DNA of 64,000 nt from Acinetobacter sp. ANC 3929 (GTDB taxonomy: Bacteria > Pseudomonadota > Gammaproteobacteria > Pseudomonadales > Moraxellaceae): contig NZ_KB849998.1 of assembly GCF_000369405.1 (NCBI RefSeq), forward strand, positions 554,273 to 618,272. The letters are read 5' to 3'. This document shows, piece by piece, positions 10,501 to 18,675 of this stretch; within the stretch, counting starts at the first letter, position 1; each line of letters opens with the position of its first letter. Below the pieces are notes generated by a model that did no database searches, was not told where the DNA came from, and saw only the letters and a program-made list of their open reading frames with translations. The translations under genes and the position numbers were made by a program.

Positions 10501-10873
10501 CATTGCTGTTATTGGATTTAAATTTAGCTTTGCGTCGTATCCAATCTGCACATTCTTTGGCAATCGCCTTTTGTGATAATTTATTCCTTAAATGAATTTC
10601 AAATTCTGTTCCGTACAAACTACTTTCACGATCTTGCTGAGGGATCACAAACTCACGTTTTTCTTTTTTAAGTTTGTCTGTAACGTTATCCGCAACAAAG
10701 GTTGGCGAAGTAAAAATGAATTGTAATTCTTCAATTTTTTCAAGTTCTTTCTTCAATGCAGCAAAGGCATAAATTGAAAAATAAGACGCCGCTATCTTTA
10801 GACGTGATTTGCTGTTGAGATTTTCCTCAATCTCATTACCTAATGTGTTATTAATGTTATCAATCAGTTTCAT
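7598..10873 (-). CDS. SNF2-type helicase with PLD-like N-terminal domain
   Basis: A 1091-residue superfamily II ATPase and the first gene of the five-gene defence operon. The N-terminal ~200 residues resemble the phospholipase-D-like domain seen in this helicase family. The usual HxK catalytic pattern is not visible (the closest stretch reads PEHSLTYMP), so that domain may bind DNA rather than cut it. SNF2 motifs follow: Walker A (ADSVGLGKTFTAL), Walker B (VVIDESHNFRN), SAT (MLSATPVNN), and the C-terminal helicase motifs ATDCISEGQNL and IIQRFGRVDRIG. No Shine-Dalgarno is visible before the ATG, so leaderless or weak initiation is possible. Confidence 0.88.
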   Translation of the reverse strand: MKLIDNINNTLGNEIEENLNSKSRLKIAASYFSIYAFAALKKELEKIEELQFIFTSPTFVADNVTDKLKKEKREFVIPQQDRESSLYGTEFEIHLRNKLSQKAIAKECADWIRRKAKFKSNNSNAPMQEFINIQKPEHSLTYMPIQGFTPMGLGFEKGNAISNIVNCFDETATVQTYIQLFNQIWNDASKVDDVTSEIIQHIESVYQENPPERIYFLMLYNIFKDFLEDLNEDVMPNDLTGYQDTLIWNRLFNFQKDAAVGIINKLESYNGCILADSVGLGKTFTALAVIKYYELRNKSVLVLCPKKLSANWTNYNANLVTNIFAKDRFNYDVLYHTDLSRSSGETLGIDLAKINWGNYDLVVIDESHNFRNRDTYKDKETRYDKLMNKIIRQGVKTKVLMLSATPVNNRFNDLKNQLALAYEGNASLLEQKLDTERDISTIFSRAQASFNTWAKLDPKQRNTQAILNLLDFDFFKLLDSVTIARSRKHIQTFYDTKDIGQFPQRLKPISFHCALSTEHNTVSLNEIYADLSLIKMSVYAPVSYIFPSALKKYEELFDTQVGDGKKFKQKDREKSLQALMTVNLLKRLESSVHAFRLTLTVLKNNIEKVLSQIADFETRQSSDEISISTDFGYDEDENDEGLSSEDLIGKKLKIHLGDLDLMTWKVDLEGDHQLILGLLRSIKVIDAAHDVKLQHLKQQVIEKVQQPINPSNCKVIIFTAFADTAHYIYEHLAPYLHEQHQLHSACITGSKNNSTIKTMLGSRKAYDMQGLLTLFSPKSKQKQDIFPNEAREIDILIATDCISEGQNLQDCDYLINFDIHWNPVRIIQRFGRVDRIGSSNDVIQLVNYWPDISLDEYINLRERVENRMVIVDMTSTGDDNVLSAQANDMAYRKEQLQKLQNEVLDLEDANTGVSITDLGLNDFRMDLLGYLEQHPELKRLPNGLHTVVPAQPELGLNTGVIFTLRARHPESHTSQSNRLYPYYLIYINKSGEVVYDYTQAKYLLDIARKACRGKVDPIPEAYEKFNQETNDGRDMSQYSALLDTVIHSIQNIKVEKDIDSLFSGLTTSALVDVVSGLNDFELISFIVIEDT

Positions 10874-10967
10874 AGAGAAGGAATAATAAATATATCATTC
10901 ACTATAATAACTGAAATATTTCTTCTTTCACGAAATCTATCTTACGCACGCCAAATTCTTATTTATC

Positions 10968-11996
10968 TTATAAATTCAATAGCCTTTCAGGTCTATACCA
11001 ATCACATTCAGCCGCCTGATTCGACCCACATTTAAACTTTTTGGCTTTGCAAAAAATAGGCTGATTATTTGCGTAATCCCAATTATTCCCACTATATTTG
11101 CATAAAAAACAATTCTTTATAGGCACTCTGTTCTGAACAGCCAACGTTAGCTGGTCTAAAAATATATCACCGTGAGCATAGCCCACATATACGGTAGAGT
11201 TCACGAACTCTAAATCTGTTTCAATAATATTACTATAGATAATTTTATCCTTGTACTTCGCAAGCTTTGCTTCAATATCTGACAAATAGGAGAGCTCTAA
11301 AAAGGACTTACCTGAGTCCCAAACATAGAAACCAAAAAATTGCTTACGTAAACATTTGCACTCAGAATCCGTAATTGAGGCACTCCCCTGATTAAAGCCC
11401 AAAAACAATGCACCATGAGGTTCTAAATTTGCTTGATATATTTGATCTATATCTTCCTCAGAATCAATTCTTATTTCTATAATACGTTTTCCTGAGCTTT
11501 GTTTTTTCTCACTCAAAAAGTGTGTTACAGCAATTTCAATATAAATATTGTCTTCTGGAAAATTTGCTCTAGAAAGTAACAAATCTGGAATGAAATTTTC
11601 TTCTCTCTTCTCAACTTCAATAATTGAGAAATATTCAGTCAGATCAAACTTCTTTTCAATAAATCCAAGATCACAATTCTTACGAATACTTCTTCTGAAT
11701 TTATTGCATTTCTTAGAAACATGAAAGGTAATATAAAAGGGTTCATTTTCTTCTAAGCATTTTTGGTAGACCTCAAAAAAAACCTGTTTTCCCAAACGAT
11801 GTAAATATGTTTCACCATTGCACTCTTGAATACTTTTATGTGCAAAATGTGGTTGTTTTATTTTTCCATTCACTTTAGCTATTAAAATATTATCACAGCC
11901 TAAACATATGAAATCTGACTGTTGCTCTTTACCAACCAGATCAATAGCTCTGACTATTTGCCCTAATTGATCTTTAGCATATTGATAACGTGCCAT
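10968..11996 (-). CDS. CoiA-like competence/nuclease family protein
   Basis: A 342-residue protein. The N-terminus carries the CoiA-type zinc-ribbon pattern (FICLGCDN, then KQPHFAH). The middle holds a nuclease-like core with FIPDLLLS followed by IYIEIAVTH, which fits the D...ExA signature of PD-(D/E)XK enzymes. The C-terminus has a second cysteine cluster (CFLCKYSG, FCKAKKFKCG, CDWY) that could bind zinc. CoiA proteins act in DNA uptake and recombination, but many CoiA-like proteins lie in defence islands, as here between a type III system and a GmrSD-like gene. It is separated from the helicase operon by 94 bases and has its own RBS (GGGTAGG). Confidence 0.75.
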   Translation of the reverse strand: MARYQYAKDQLGQIVRAIDLVGKEQQSDFICLGCDNILIAKVNGKIKQPHFAHKSIQECNGETYLHRLGKQVFFEVYQKCLEENEPFYITFHVSKKCNKFRRSIRKNCDLGFIEKKFDLTEYFSIIEVEKREENFIPDLLLSRANFPEDNIYIEIAVTHFLSEKKQSSGKRIIEIRIDSEEDIDQIYQANLEPHGALFLGFNQGSASITDSECKCLRKQFFGFYVWDSGKSFLELSYLSDIEAKLAKYKDKIIYSNIIETDLEFVNSTVYVGYAHGDIFLDQLTLAVQNRVPIKNCFLCKYSGNNWDYANNQPIFCKAKKFKCGSNQAAECDWYRPERLLNL

Positions 11997-12142
11997 AAAC
12001 CTACCCTTTTATATTTATAATCCAATACTCTAAGCTCTAATTATTTCCTCTTCAATGCCCCCAAATCTTAAGAAATTCACTATTCCAACTAAAAAAATAA
12101 GCCACATAAAATCAAGTATTCTTTTATATAGATACATACAAG

Positions 12143-12173
12143 AAAATTGGGAGATAGCTTATCTCCCAATTTT
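12143..12173 (-). terminator. Rho-independent terminator after the GmrSD-like gene
   Basis: A perfect 14-bp inverted repeat (arm AAAATTGGGAGATA) with a 3-base loop lies just past the stop codon at 12176. The minus-strand arm ends in TTTTC. Confidence 0.8.
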
Positions 12174-12175
12174 AA

Positions 12176-14005
12176 TTAACTAACACTCATGTCTGAGCAA
12201 GATTTACCCATTACTCTTGTAATTAACCCGAGTAAATCATTTCTTCTATTTTCAATGAAAAGTTCAAAATTATCATTTCTAATAGCATCAATGCTAATAA
12301 GATGAGATTCCAAGATTTGATTCATTGCTTCATTATTGATCATAACAGTCTTATGATTTTGTAAATCCTCTAGATATTTAGAGGGAGCCTTCCCCCCAAT
12401 CATTCTATTTGCTTTATAAGATATTGGAGTTTTATTAAGTATCGAGTCATACACTTTTAGAGGTTTCTTATTTTCTTCACACCATTTCTTAGGGAAAATG
12501 TGGTGAATATCTAAAGCTACCTCTTCTACATCCAGATTTTGAATAGACTCTTTCCAAAAAAAGTCTTGAGCTCCATCTCTTAATATCAGTATATTTAGTC
12601 CTTTATAAGCAGCACTCAAACGAGATCTTAAAGTTACTAGACGTTGTGCCTGAAAAGAGGCTTCTTGAATAGTACGGACATCATGATAGTTATCTGTTAA
12701 CCAACTTACAAAGTCTTCTAAGTCATTTGCAATACGAGTCTCAACTGCCCCACCGTATAGCTCGCCTAAGACACCACACCAAAACCATTGCGTTAATTTT
12801 TCATAAACTTTTGGTTCAAGCCATCTTTCATTTAGGAGGCTCAATATTGCAGCCAAGGGGACTAGTTGAGTTCTATATGGCAGATCTTTCGTGAAGAAAA
12901 AACACTCTTTCCTCAAGAACTTTGCGGCCAGTAAAAAACCATTTTCTACTTTATCAGCCCATTGCCTATATTCTTCTAATGACATTGCCAATATTGCTGA
13001 ACGTTTTGCACTGACTGCTGAAACTAATTTTCCAGACTTATTTTCTTTTATATCTGTTGTTCGTTTTTGCAATGTACTCAAAAGGCTGATCGTTTGTAAA
13101 AAATCAGTAGGTTCAATCACTTTTAAAATTGATTCTTTATCAAATAAAGATTGGAAACGTCCAATAGGATTTCTCTCTGGGTGACCGTACCAATCATCTC
13201 TTAAGTTATAACCTTCGGCTGCAAAAGTTGCTGTTACTAACTCAAAAACAGATAATGGAACACCACCAGTATTTACTTTTTCAAATACCAAGCAGACTGC
13301 TTCTTTTGAGTTATCCTTATCTAGCTTAATCACTGGCACAGCATACTTTCGAAAAGCATCTAATACTTTTTTCCTAAACTGCATATATTTTGGCATATTT
13401 TCAGGAGCATTTTCAAAAAGAGACTCCTCCCACTCATCAGAGTTTAGAATTTTATTACAGGGAAAGAAAAATGCCTTGCATTCTTTTTGTGTTGAAGAAA
13501 AGTCTAATAGAATCTCATCCCCTTTTTCATTTGTTATCTTTTTTATATCGCGTCCAAAATTGGTTCTAACAATTCTATCCTCTTCTACTGATATAAAAGC
13601 CTCCTCAAGATTACCACCAAGGGCCATTTCAATATCAATATAATAGAAGCGTTTAATTAAACGCCCTTTTTCATCAAAAGTCTTTACTGGTTTATCAAGC
13701 ATTAGTACTTGAGTTAAAGATGTTAATCGTTGTTGACCATCTAATATGAGCTCCTCAGGCTGAATATCTTTATTTTTTAGATCCACATTTTCTACAGGGC
13801 GTACTTGGAATTTAACATCTCCACCTGTTTCCAATAACATCACTGCACCAACTGGAAAAGAACGAGATATACTCACTAGTAAAGATTTTATATGTGAATT
13901 ATCCCATACCCAGCCTCTCTGAAAATCAGGTAGCTGTAATTTACCTTGAATAACTTTTTTTAAAATATCATTCAAATATTCTTTTGAACTATCAAAATTA
14001 CTCAT
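12176..14005 (-). CDS. GmrSD-like restriction protein (DUF262 + HNH)
   Basis: A 609-residue single-chain relative of the GmrSD type IV restriction system, which attacks phage DNA carrying modified bases. The N-terminal DUF262 (GmrS-like NTPase) has QLPDFQRGWVW and the DGQQRLTSL motif. The C-terminal part carries the HNH-like motif DIHHIFPKKW followed by NKTPISYKANR, as in DUF1524/GmrD nucleases. It stands alone with its own terminator. A DUF262/HNH protein could also be aimed at unmodified DNA, so the target is not known. No strong RBS is visible before the ATG. Confidence 0.85.
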   Translation of the reverse strand: MSNFDSSKEYLNDILKKVIQGKLQLPDFQRGWVWDNSHIKSLLVSISRSFPVGAVMLLETGGDVKFQVRPVENVDLKNKDIQPEELILDGQQRLTSLTQVLMLDKPVKTFDEKGRLIKRFYYIDIEMALGGNLEEAFISVEEDRIVRTNFGRDIKKITNEKGDEILLDFSSTQKECKAFFFPCNKILNSDEWEESLFENAPENMPKYMQFRKKVLDAFRKYAVPVIKLDKDNSKEAVCLVFEKVNTGGVPLSVFELVTATFAAEGYNLRDDWYGHPERNPIGRFQSLFDKESILKVIEPTDFLQTISLLSTLQKRTTDIKENKSGKLVSAVSAKRSAILAMSLEEYRQWADKVENGFLLAAKFLRKECFFFTKDLPYRTQLVPLAAILSLLNERWLEPKVYEKLTQWFWCGVLGELYGGAVETRIANDLEDFVSWLTDNYHDVRTIQEASFQAQRLVTLRSRLSAAYKGLNILILRDGAQDFFWKESIQNLDVEEVALDIHHIFPKKWCEENKKPLKVYDSILNKTPISYKANRMIGGKAPSKYLEDLQNHKTVMINNEAMNQILESHLISIDAIRNDNFELFIENRRNDLLGLITRVMGKSCSDMSVS

Positions 14006-14078
14006 ATGCCAAACTTATTTAAATTAATTCATTTAAAATACATTATCTTATAAATTTTTCAATTAGCAAAAAAAATAA

Positions 14079-14094
14079 GGGAGCAAAAGCTCCC
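14079..14094 (-). terminator. Terminator after the AlpA gene
   Basis: The hairpin GGGAGC-TTTT-GCTCCC, read on the minus strand, is followed by TTATTTTTTTT. It lies 5 bases past the AlpA stop codon. Confidence 0.8.
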
Positions 14095-14098
14095 ACTC

Positions 14099-14335
14099 TT
14101 ATTCTTCTCGGCTTTTCAGCTTACTCTCAATCCACTGATGGATTTCCCAAGCTGACCAACCGATACGCATTTCAGTCAAACGTATAGGCTGAGGAAATGT
14201 CGGATCGTAATACTTTGATTTCTTGTTGATCATCTCATAGATTTTTGATTTGCTGAGAGCAGTAAATTCAACCACATGCTTGATGTTAATGATTTGATTC
14301 ATCTGAAAAGTTTGACCCGTGATCGACGCATTCAT
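14099..14335 (-). CDS. AlpA-family transcriptional regulator
   Basis: A 78-residue winged-helix-like DNA-binding protein of the AlpA family. It shows the family pattern of a recognition helix (LSKSKIYEMI), then FPQPIRLTEMRIGWSAWEIHQWI. AlpA proteins switch on excision or integrase genes in P4-like and CP4-57-like elements. The ATG is preceded by a good AGGAG. It heads a string of separately terminated minus-strand genes typical of a mobile island. No integrase is present in the window, so its target is probably outside. Confidence 0.88.
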   Translation of the reverse strand: MNASITGQTFQMNQIINIKHVVEFTALSKSKIYEMINKKSKYYDPTFPQPIRLTEMRIGWSAWEIHQWIESKLKSREE

Positions 14336-14431
14336 GATGTTTTCTCCTAATCACTGATGCGAGCGTGTATTCGCTCAGATGATAGGTCAGTCCAGTAAAA
14401 TTTTACACAGTCCTATGTTGTCCAAGCCAAT

Positions 14432-15334
14432 CTAATTCAAAGCCTGCACCGACTGCAGCAACCCTTTCTGAATATCCTTAACATGGCTCAGGTCATTGGT
14501 TTGCTGATGTTGCTCTGTTTTAGAATCATCAGAGTAAAACTCCTCAACAATATCCAAGCCCTCCTCACCTCCCACCTCAAAACTGGCATTGCCATAACCC
14601 TGCCTTGCCACATGATCCAAAGCCTCCTGATAAAATCCTGCCGCCTTGCTTTGTTCATCGATCTCCTTAGCTGAAGTGATAGCAGCATTTAAATTCACAC
14701 CATCCCTTAAAGTTAAATCCACGTAGTAAATCGGAGTCCGATAACTTTGTGTGGTGCTTTTACCTCGTAAAGTCAATTGCAATGGCAAACATGAAAGTAA
14801 GTCACCTGATGCAGCACTGTAATAACGCAATCGTGCAGCCAAAGTACGAATACTATTAAAACCTGTGGTTCTAAAGATGAATGTCCCTAGCTCATCTGAT
14901 TCATCTAAGTTGACGTAGAGTCTGCCATAAGGCTTGCACAACCCGCCTTGAGCCAATGGACATAAATCAGGGGATGGGCATGGATGTTGTTTAATCCCAT
15001 TTTGTCCTAGTCGCTGAGAGGTTTCGCCATTCCCTGAGCAGATTAAACGCCCTGTTTGTCGGTCAAATAGACAGTACTCTGCTCGTAGATTCAACTCAGG
15101 ATCATTAAAAATCATCCGCACTGGAATACTTCTGAGCTTTTGGTTTTGATTGGGCGCTTTGACTCGAAGTGGTTCATCAAATGGATGTCTCACCCAGCCG
15201 TCTTTCCCCTGAATTTGGCTGGTAATGGTAAATTGATCGTCCTTTTCAGGGAGCCGTTTACCATTTTTCTCAACAATTTTGCCGATGCTGATACGACCTA
15301 AAACGGGTGGTGTAATTGAGAGACCTTTAATCAT
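14432..15334 (-). CDS. Recombination-directionality-factor-like / 'hydrolase or metal-binding' protein
   Basis: A protein of about 300 residues that begins MIKGLSITPPVLGRISIGK, a pattern shared with phage Gp3-like recombination directionality proteins and usually annotated as hydrolase or metal-binding protein. It has a Cys cluster (CPSPDLCPLAQGGLCKPYGRL) that could bind a metal. I chose the ATG at 15334 because AGAGGA lies 7 bases before it. The longer frame starting at 15409 would overlap the terminator of the previous gene. It sits beside a YqaJ nuclease and a DUF932 gene, a set often found in plasmids and integrative elements. The function is inferred from family and neighbours. Confidence 0.7.
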   Translation of the reverse strand: MIKGLSITPPVLGRISIGKIVEKNGKRLPEKDDQFTITSQIQGKDGWVRHPFDEPLRVKAPNQNQKLRSIPVRMIFNDPELNLRAEYCLFDRQTGRLICSGNGETSQRLGQNGIKQHPCPSPDLCPLAQGGLCKPYGRLYVNLDESDELGTFIFRTTGFNSIRTLAARLRYYSAASGDLLSCLPLQLTLRGKSTTQSYRTPIYYVDLTLRDGVNLNAAITSAKEIDEQSKAAGFYQEALDHVARQGYGNASFEVGGEEGLDIVEEFYSDDSKTEQHQQTNDLSHVKDIQKGLLQSVQALN

Positions 15335-15403
15335 AGTGATGTCCTCTATATAGATGTTGTAATGTTGTTTAAATTCGGGTAAATAAATTTTGGGCATAAA
15401 AAG

Positions 15404-15427
15404 TCCCATACCTGTTGGGGTATGGGA
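15404..15427 (-). terminator. Terminator after the YqaJ gene
   Basis: The arms TCCCATACC and GGTATGGGA form a 9-bp stem. On the minus strand they are followed by CTTTTTATGCCC. The hairpin separates the YqaJ gene from the next gene. Confidence 0.75.
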
Positions 15428-15483
15428 TCGGTTGGTTTTGGTATTGGTTGAATTTACTAGATCGATTGTGGGTAAAGGATGAG

Positions 15484-16611
15484 TTATCCACCATTGGGAT
15501 AAATCTGAAATCTTCGTGTTCCCACTTTAGTTTGTGGAAACTGCTGGAGATACTCAGGATGCTGTTTAAGAAGCGATTTACTATCTAGACTGATTGAGTC
15601 TTGTGATTTCTTCCAAGTGACTGAACCACCTATAAATACTGCTCTTTCAGCATCTTTCATCATCATTTGAAGTTGATGTTTGAGTTCATCAAAATACTGT
15701 TGATGCTGCTCAACCTTATATCGCTCCTCTAACAATTGGTTAAATAGGTAGTTGGCTTGTTCATTTTGAGTGAGGTCTTCTACTGATAATGGAATCTGCT
15801 CAGGATAGAGTCGCTGCAAGGCTTTGGCTGCTGAATCAGAGGCATCTACACTGGGTGGAATGCCCGATTCTACACATTGCCAGAAATGTCGTTCAGCATT
15901 GATGATGTGTTGAATCACGGTTTCATTGCGCGTCACCTTAAAGATTTTAGTTTCATGTCCACACATCAACGCACAGATATGCGCTGCCTGTTTGCCTGTC
16001 ACTGCCAGTTGATGTTGCACTTGGCACAGTACATACAGTGGTACACCATCCCGCCACAGTTTTGAGCCGTACTCACCTACTGTTTTACACTCTAATATTT
16101 GAACTTCGCCATTACCCACTACGGCATAGTCCAAATTGGCAAGCATAAAGTATTTATCTTCATCCGGATGTTGCAACACTGCATTGATTCGACGCACTTT
16201 GTGGTTGGTGTGCATGCTGTAGTATTCCGCCACCAACGGTTCTAGCTTTTTGCCCCAATACAAGGGTGCATAGCCCGCACTTTCGTCCTCAATATTTTGT
16301 TGCATCCGCCCTGTTTTAATCATCCACAGTTCCAGCATCGACATATAGGGATTCAGTCCACAGGCCGTTGCCGCATCGCTACTGCCTATGCCTTGTTTTC
16401 TAACTTCTAACCATTGCTGGTAATTCATTTGCTTGGTATTAGCGAGACGCTTTGCTGTCAGTGCTTTGGTCTTGCGTGGCTGCTTGTTCAGTCGGTCACG
16501 TTTGGTTCGAGTTCCCACTTCAATTCGCTCGGTAGATTGATTTAGATTCGGTGAATAAGGCTGTAGTGGTGGATTATTTAGCGTGTTTTGAATTTGAGTA
16601 TTGCTATTCAT
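15484..16611 (-). CDS. YqaJ-type viral recombinase/exonuclease
   Basis: A 375-residue lambda-exonuclease-like protein (YqaJ domain). Key pieces are RKQGIGSSDAATACGLNPYMS, WGKKLEPLVAEYYS, LANLDYAVV and ILECKTVG, which supply the acidic and E-x-K active-site residues of this PD-(D/E)XK family, and QVQHQLAVTG. Such enzymes resect DNA ends for single-strand annealing recombination in phages and mobile elements. I chose the ATG at 16611 (AGGAAT upstream) over the longer frame from 16674, which would start in the preceding terminator region. No Bet/RecT partner is visible in the window. Confidence 0.85.
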   Translation of the reverse strand: MNSNTQIQNTLNNPPLQPYSPNLNQSTERIEVGTRTKRDRLNKQPRKTKALTAKRLANTKQMNYQQWLEVRKQGIGSSDAATACGLNPYMSMLELWMIKTGRMQQNIEDESAGYAPLYWGKKLEPLVAEYYSMHTNHKVRRINAVLQHPDEDKYFMLANLDYAVVGNGEVQILECKTVGEYGSKLWRDGVPLYVLCQVQHQLAVTGKQAAHICALMCGHETKIFKVTRNETVIQHIINAERHFWQCVESGIPPSVDASDSAAKALQRLYPEQIPLSVEDLTQNEQANYLFNQLLEERYKVEQHQQYFDELKHQLQMMMKDAERAVFIGGSVTWKKSQDSISLDSKSLLKQHPEYLQQFPQTKVGTRRFQIYPNGG

Positions 16612-16666
16612 TGCAACTATTCCTGTATGAGTAAAATCGTAAAAGCTGAATTTTGGGCATAAAAAA

Positions 16667-16688
16667 AGCCGCATCTGAGGGTGCGGCT
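16667..16688 (-). terminator. Terminator after the DUF932 gene
   Basis: The 7-bp stem AGCCGCA/TGCGGCT is followed on the minus strand by TTTTTTTATGCCC. Confidence 0.8.
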
Positions 16689-16786
16689 AAAGGTGTTGCT
16701 GTGCTTGTACGGTGTTACAGTATGCTCAGGCTAATGGAAGTGACTTAAATCAAACTTAATGGATGCCATGTTTTAGAATGACTGAA

Positions 16787-17842
16787 CTAAGCCACCATTC
16801 GAATGGCTTGTTCCAAACCTCGTTGCTTGATTGCTGCCCCTGCCCCAAACCAGGCTGAATCAAGTCGATGATCCGTACTCATCGCTCGACGTTCATGGTC
16901 TGTGAATTCAGTAATGGCGCACAGTAAACCATAAGCCGTATCCTTGGCTGAACTCAATTCTGCACCCCGTCCATGCCCGTTAAACATGGTCATCACCTTA
17001 GACATAGCACGGCCATTCGGTTCAGTTTTATTCTCAGTTTTGCTTACTGAGGTATTCCTTTGATTTGGCATAGCAGCATTTCGATAGAACTGAATAATGC
17101 TTTCGTCCTGTTCCACCGCACTCAAGTTAGTGTTGTTAAATACCGCATCAAAGTAAGCAGCAGCTTCCTGTTGCGTCACCTTACGCTGACTCAGTTGTTT
17201 CATTTCATACATGTGTTCATCCCATGAACGGACTGAGATACCGAGTTGCTGTTTGACTTTCTCGGCATCGAACTTAGTGCTGTGCGGAACTTTAACCACA
17301 CCTGAATTACCTTGTTGACCACGTAGAGCAATCGCCAAAGTGTTGTTACACACCACTCGAATAGAAGTAAATTGAGCCGTGGTTGCTAAGGTTCCATCGC
17401 AGGCAGTTGCCAATAAAATGTAGCCGTTACTGACATCCTTACCCTTGAGTGCTGATGTCTGTCCAGTCTTCGCCAATGCCCAGAATTTCTTGCCGCCTTT
17501 GAGTACCCCTGCGGTTTCTAACTCAAAACCCGATTGTTCTGTTAAGTCTCGATAAAACTCCAGAATTTCCATCGGTTGGACTTCTTGAAAGCGTTGACTC
17601 ACCACAGATAAAGGCTCCTGCGTGTCTGAGCGATATAAGACCCGTTGTTCCTGATACGGCAAGATCAGATTTTGCTGTTTGTGGTTTTCAGCCATATAAC
17701 TGACATCGGAGGATTCAATCCTCCAATCCATACCTGCCTGCTTTGCCCAGACCTCAATCGGTTGGTTTGGAGTGAGTTGATTTCCTAAACCATGCCAAGG
17801 GGTTTGTTCTACAAATGCCATGCTTTCAACTAAATGTGCCAT
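16787..17842 (-). CDS. DUF932 phage/plasmid-like protein
   Basis: A 351-residue protein of the DUF932 family, with the typical N-terminus AFVEQTPWHGLGNQL and the conserved block RVVCNNTLAIAL. Such proteins occur in plasmids, integrative elements and phages beside recombination genes, and their biochemical role is not established. The start has a strong RBS (AGAGGA). It has its own terminator and lies between a YqaJ exonuclease and a small zinc-ribbon membrane protein. Confidence 0.85.
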   Translation of the reverse strand: MAHLVESMAFVEQTPWHGLGNQLTPNQPIEVWAKQAGMDWRIESSDVSYMAENHKQQNLILPYQEQRVLYRSDTQEPLSVVSQRFQEVQPMEILEFYRDLTEQSGFELETAGVLKGGKKFWALAKTGQTSALKGKDVSNGYILLATACDGTLATTAQFTSIRVVCNNTLAIALRGQQGNSGVVKVPHSTKFDAEKVKQQLGISVRSWDEHMYEMKQLSQRKVTQQEAAAYFDAVFNNTNLSAVEQDESIIQFYRNAAMPNQRNTSVSKTENKTEPNGRAMSKVMTMFNGHGRGAELSSAKDTAYGLLCAITEFTDHERRAMSTDHRLDSAWFGAGAAIKQRGLEQAIRMVA

Positions 17843-17896
17843 AGGAATAATTCCTCTATAAAAGTTAAGTTGTTTAAAAATAAAATTGAATGAAGC

Positions 17897-18196
17897 TTAA
17901 GCAGCCACTGCAAAGTCTTGTCCGCATTGCAAACAGTGGTAATGCTGAGCGGATTTATAATGTCGATAAAAATAATGCTGGCTGACCATAACCAGTGTTC
18001 CACCAACCACAACCCCAATCAGCCCACCGATATACGGAGGAATGCCTGCTTCTTTTGCCAGCTTGATACCAAGTGCAGCCATTGCAGGCGGTGAAAATGC
18101 ATCTAGAATCTTTTCAAAATACTGTGGACCATTCGGCTGGGATTCTCTAAGAATCACCTGTTCAGAATGGCAATAAGGACAATGTACGGTGCTCAT
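17897..18196 (-). CDS. Small zinc-ribbon membrane protein
   Basis: A 99-residue protein with a CPYC pair at the N-terminus and a CLQC pair at the C-terminus, enough for one zinc ribbon. A hydrophobic helix rich in Gly and Val (IGGLIGVVVGGTLVMV) lies in the middle. The ATG at 18196 has AGGA at good distance, and a GTG one codon earlier is an alternative. It is a hypothetical protein of the mobile island with no known function. Confidence 0.65.
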   Translation of the reverse strand: MSTVHCPYCHSEQVILRESQPNGPQYFEKILDAFSPPAMAALGIKLAKEAGIPPYIGGLIGVVVGGTLVMVSQHYFYRHYKSAQHYHCLQCGQDFAVAA

Positions 18197-18253
18197 CACG
18201 AAAGTCCTGTAAGTAGCTATGGATGTTTAAAACTTTTGATTGAGACATAAAAA

Positions 18254-18276
18254 AACCATGCCTCTTGGGCATGGTT
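18254..18276 (-). terminator. Terminator after the small lipoprotein gene
   Basis: The 9-bp stem AACCATGCC/GGCATGGTT is followed on the minus strand by TTTTTTTATGTC. Confidence 0.8.
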
Positions 18277-18297
18277 GATGTATATGCTTTTGGTATG

Positions 18298-18675
18298 TTA
18301 TTTAAAACTATAGCTTGCTGAGCCTTGATCAGTCTCAATATCGACCTTCACCACAGCATCGTAGGAACATCTCAAGTAAAGTTGTAAAGATTGCCCAATC
18401 TGGAAATAGGCAGGTAGCTTGATCGGATCATTGTATCGGCCTGTATAACTACAGCGTCCATTATTTACATCAACCTTATTTAAGGTAATCGGTTCAGAGT
18501 CCAGTGAACGGAGGGTTAAAATCACATAGGTTCGGTTATATAAACCTCCTTCGCTATATTCCGTATTGAGATTGACTTCCATGCGATCGGGATTGAAGCC
18601 TGACGTACCACAGCCTGATAAGGTTAACGGTAATGTGATAACAGCAGACAGCATTAATTTTTTAAGTATATTCAC
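18298..18675 (-). CDS. Small predicted lipoprotein
   Basis: The likely product is 125 residues from a GTG at 18675 (AAAGGA upstream), beginning MNILKKLMLSAVITLPL and ending the signal peptide at the lipobox LSGC. The mature part looks like a small beta-rich domain with two cysteines (GRCSYTG, LRCSYDA). A longer frame up to 18756 exists, but its N-terminus is not signal-like. It is probably a membrane-anchored island protein of unknown function. Confidence 0.6.
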   Translation of the reverse strand: MNILKKLMLSAVITLPLTLSGCGTSGFNPDRMEVNLNTEYSEGGLYNRTYVILTLRSLDSEPITLNKVDVNNGRCSYTGRYNDPIKLPAYFQIGQSLQLYLRCSYDAVVKVDIETDQGSASYSFK

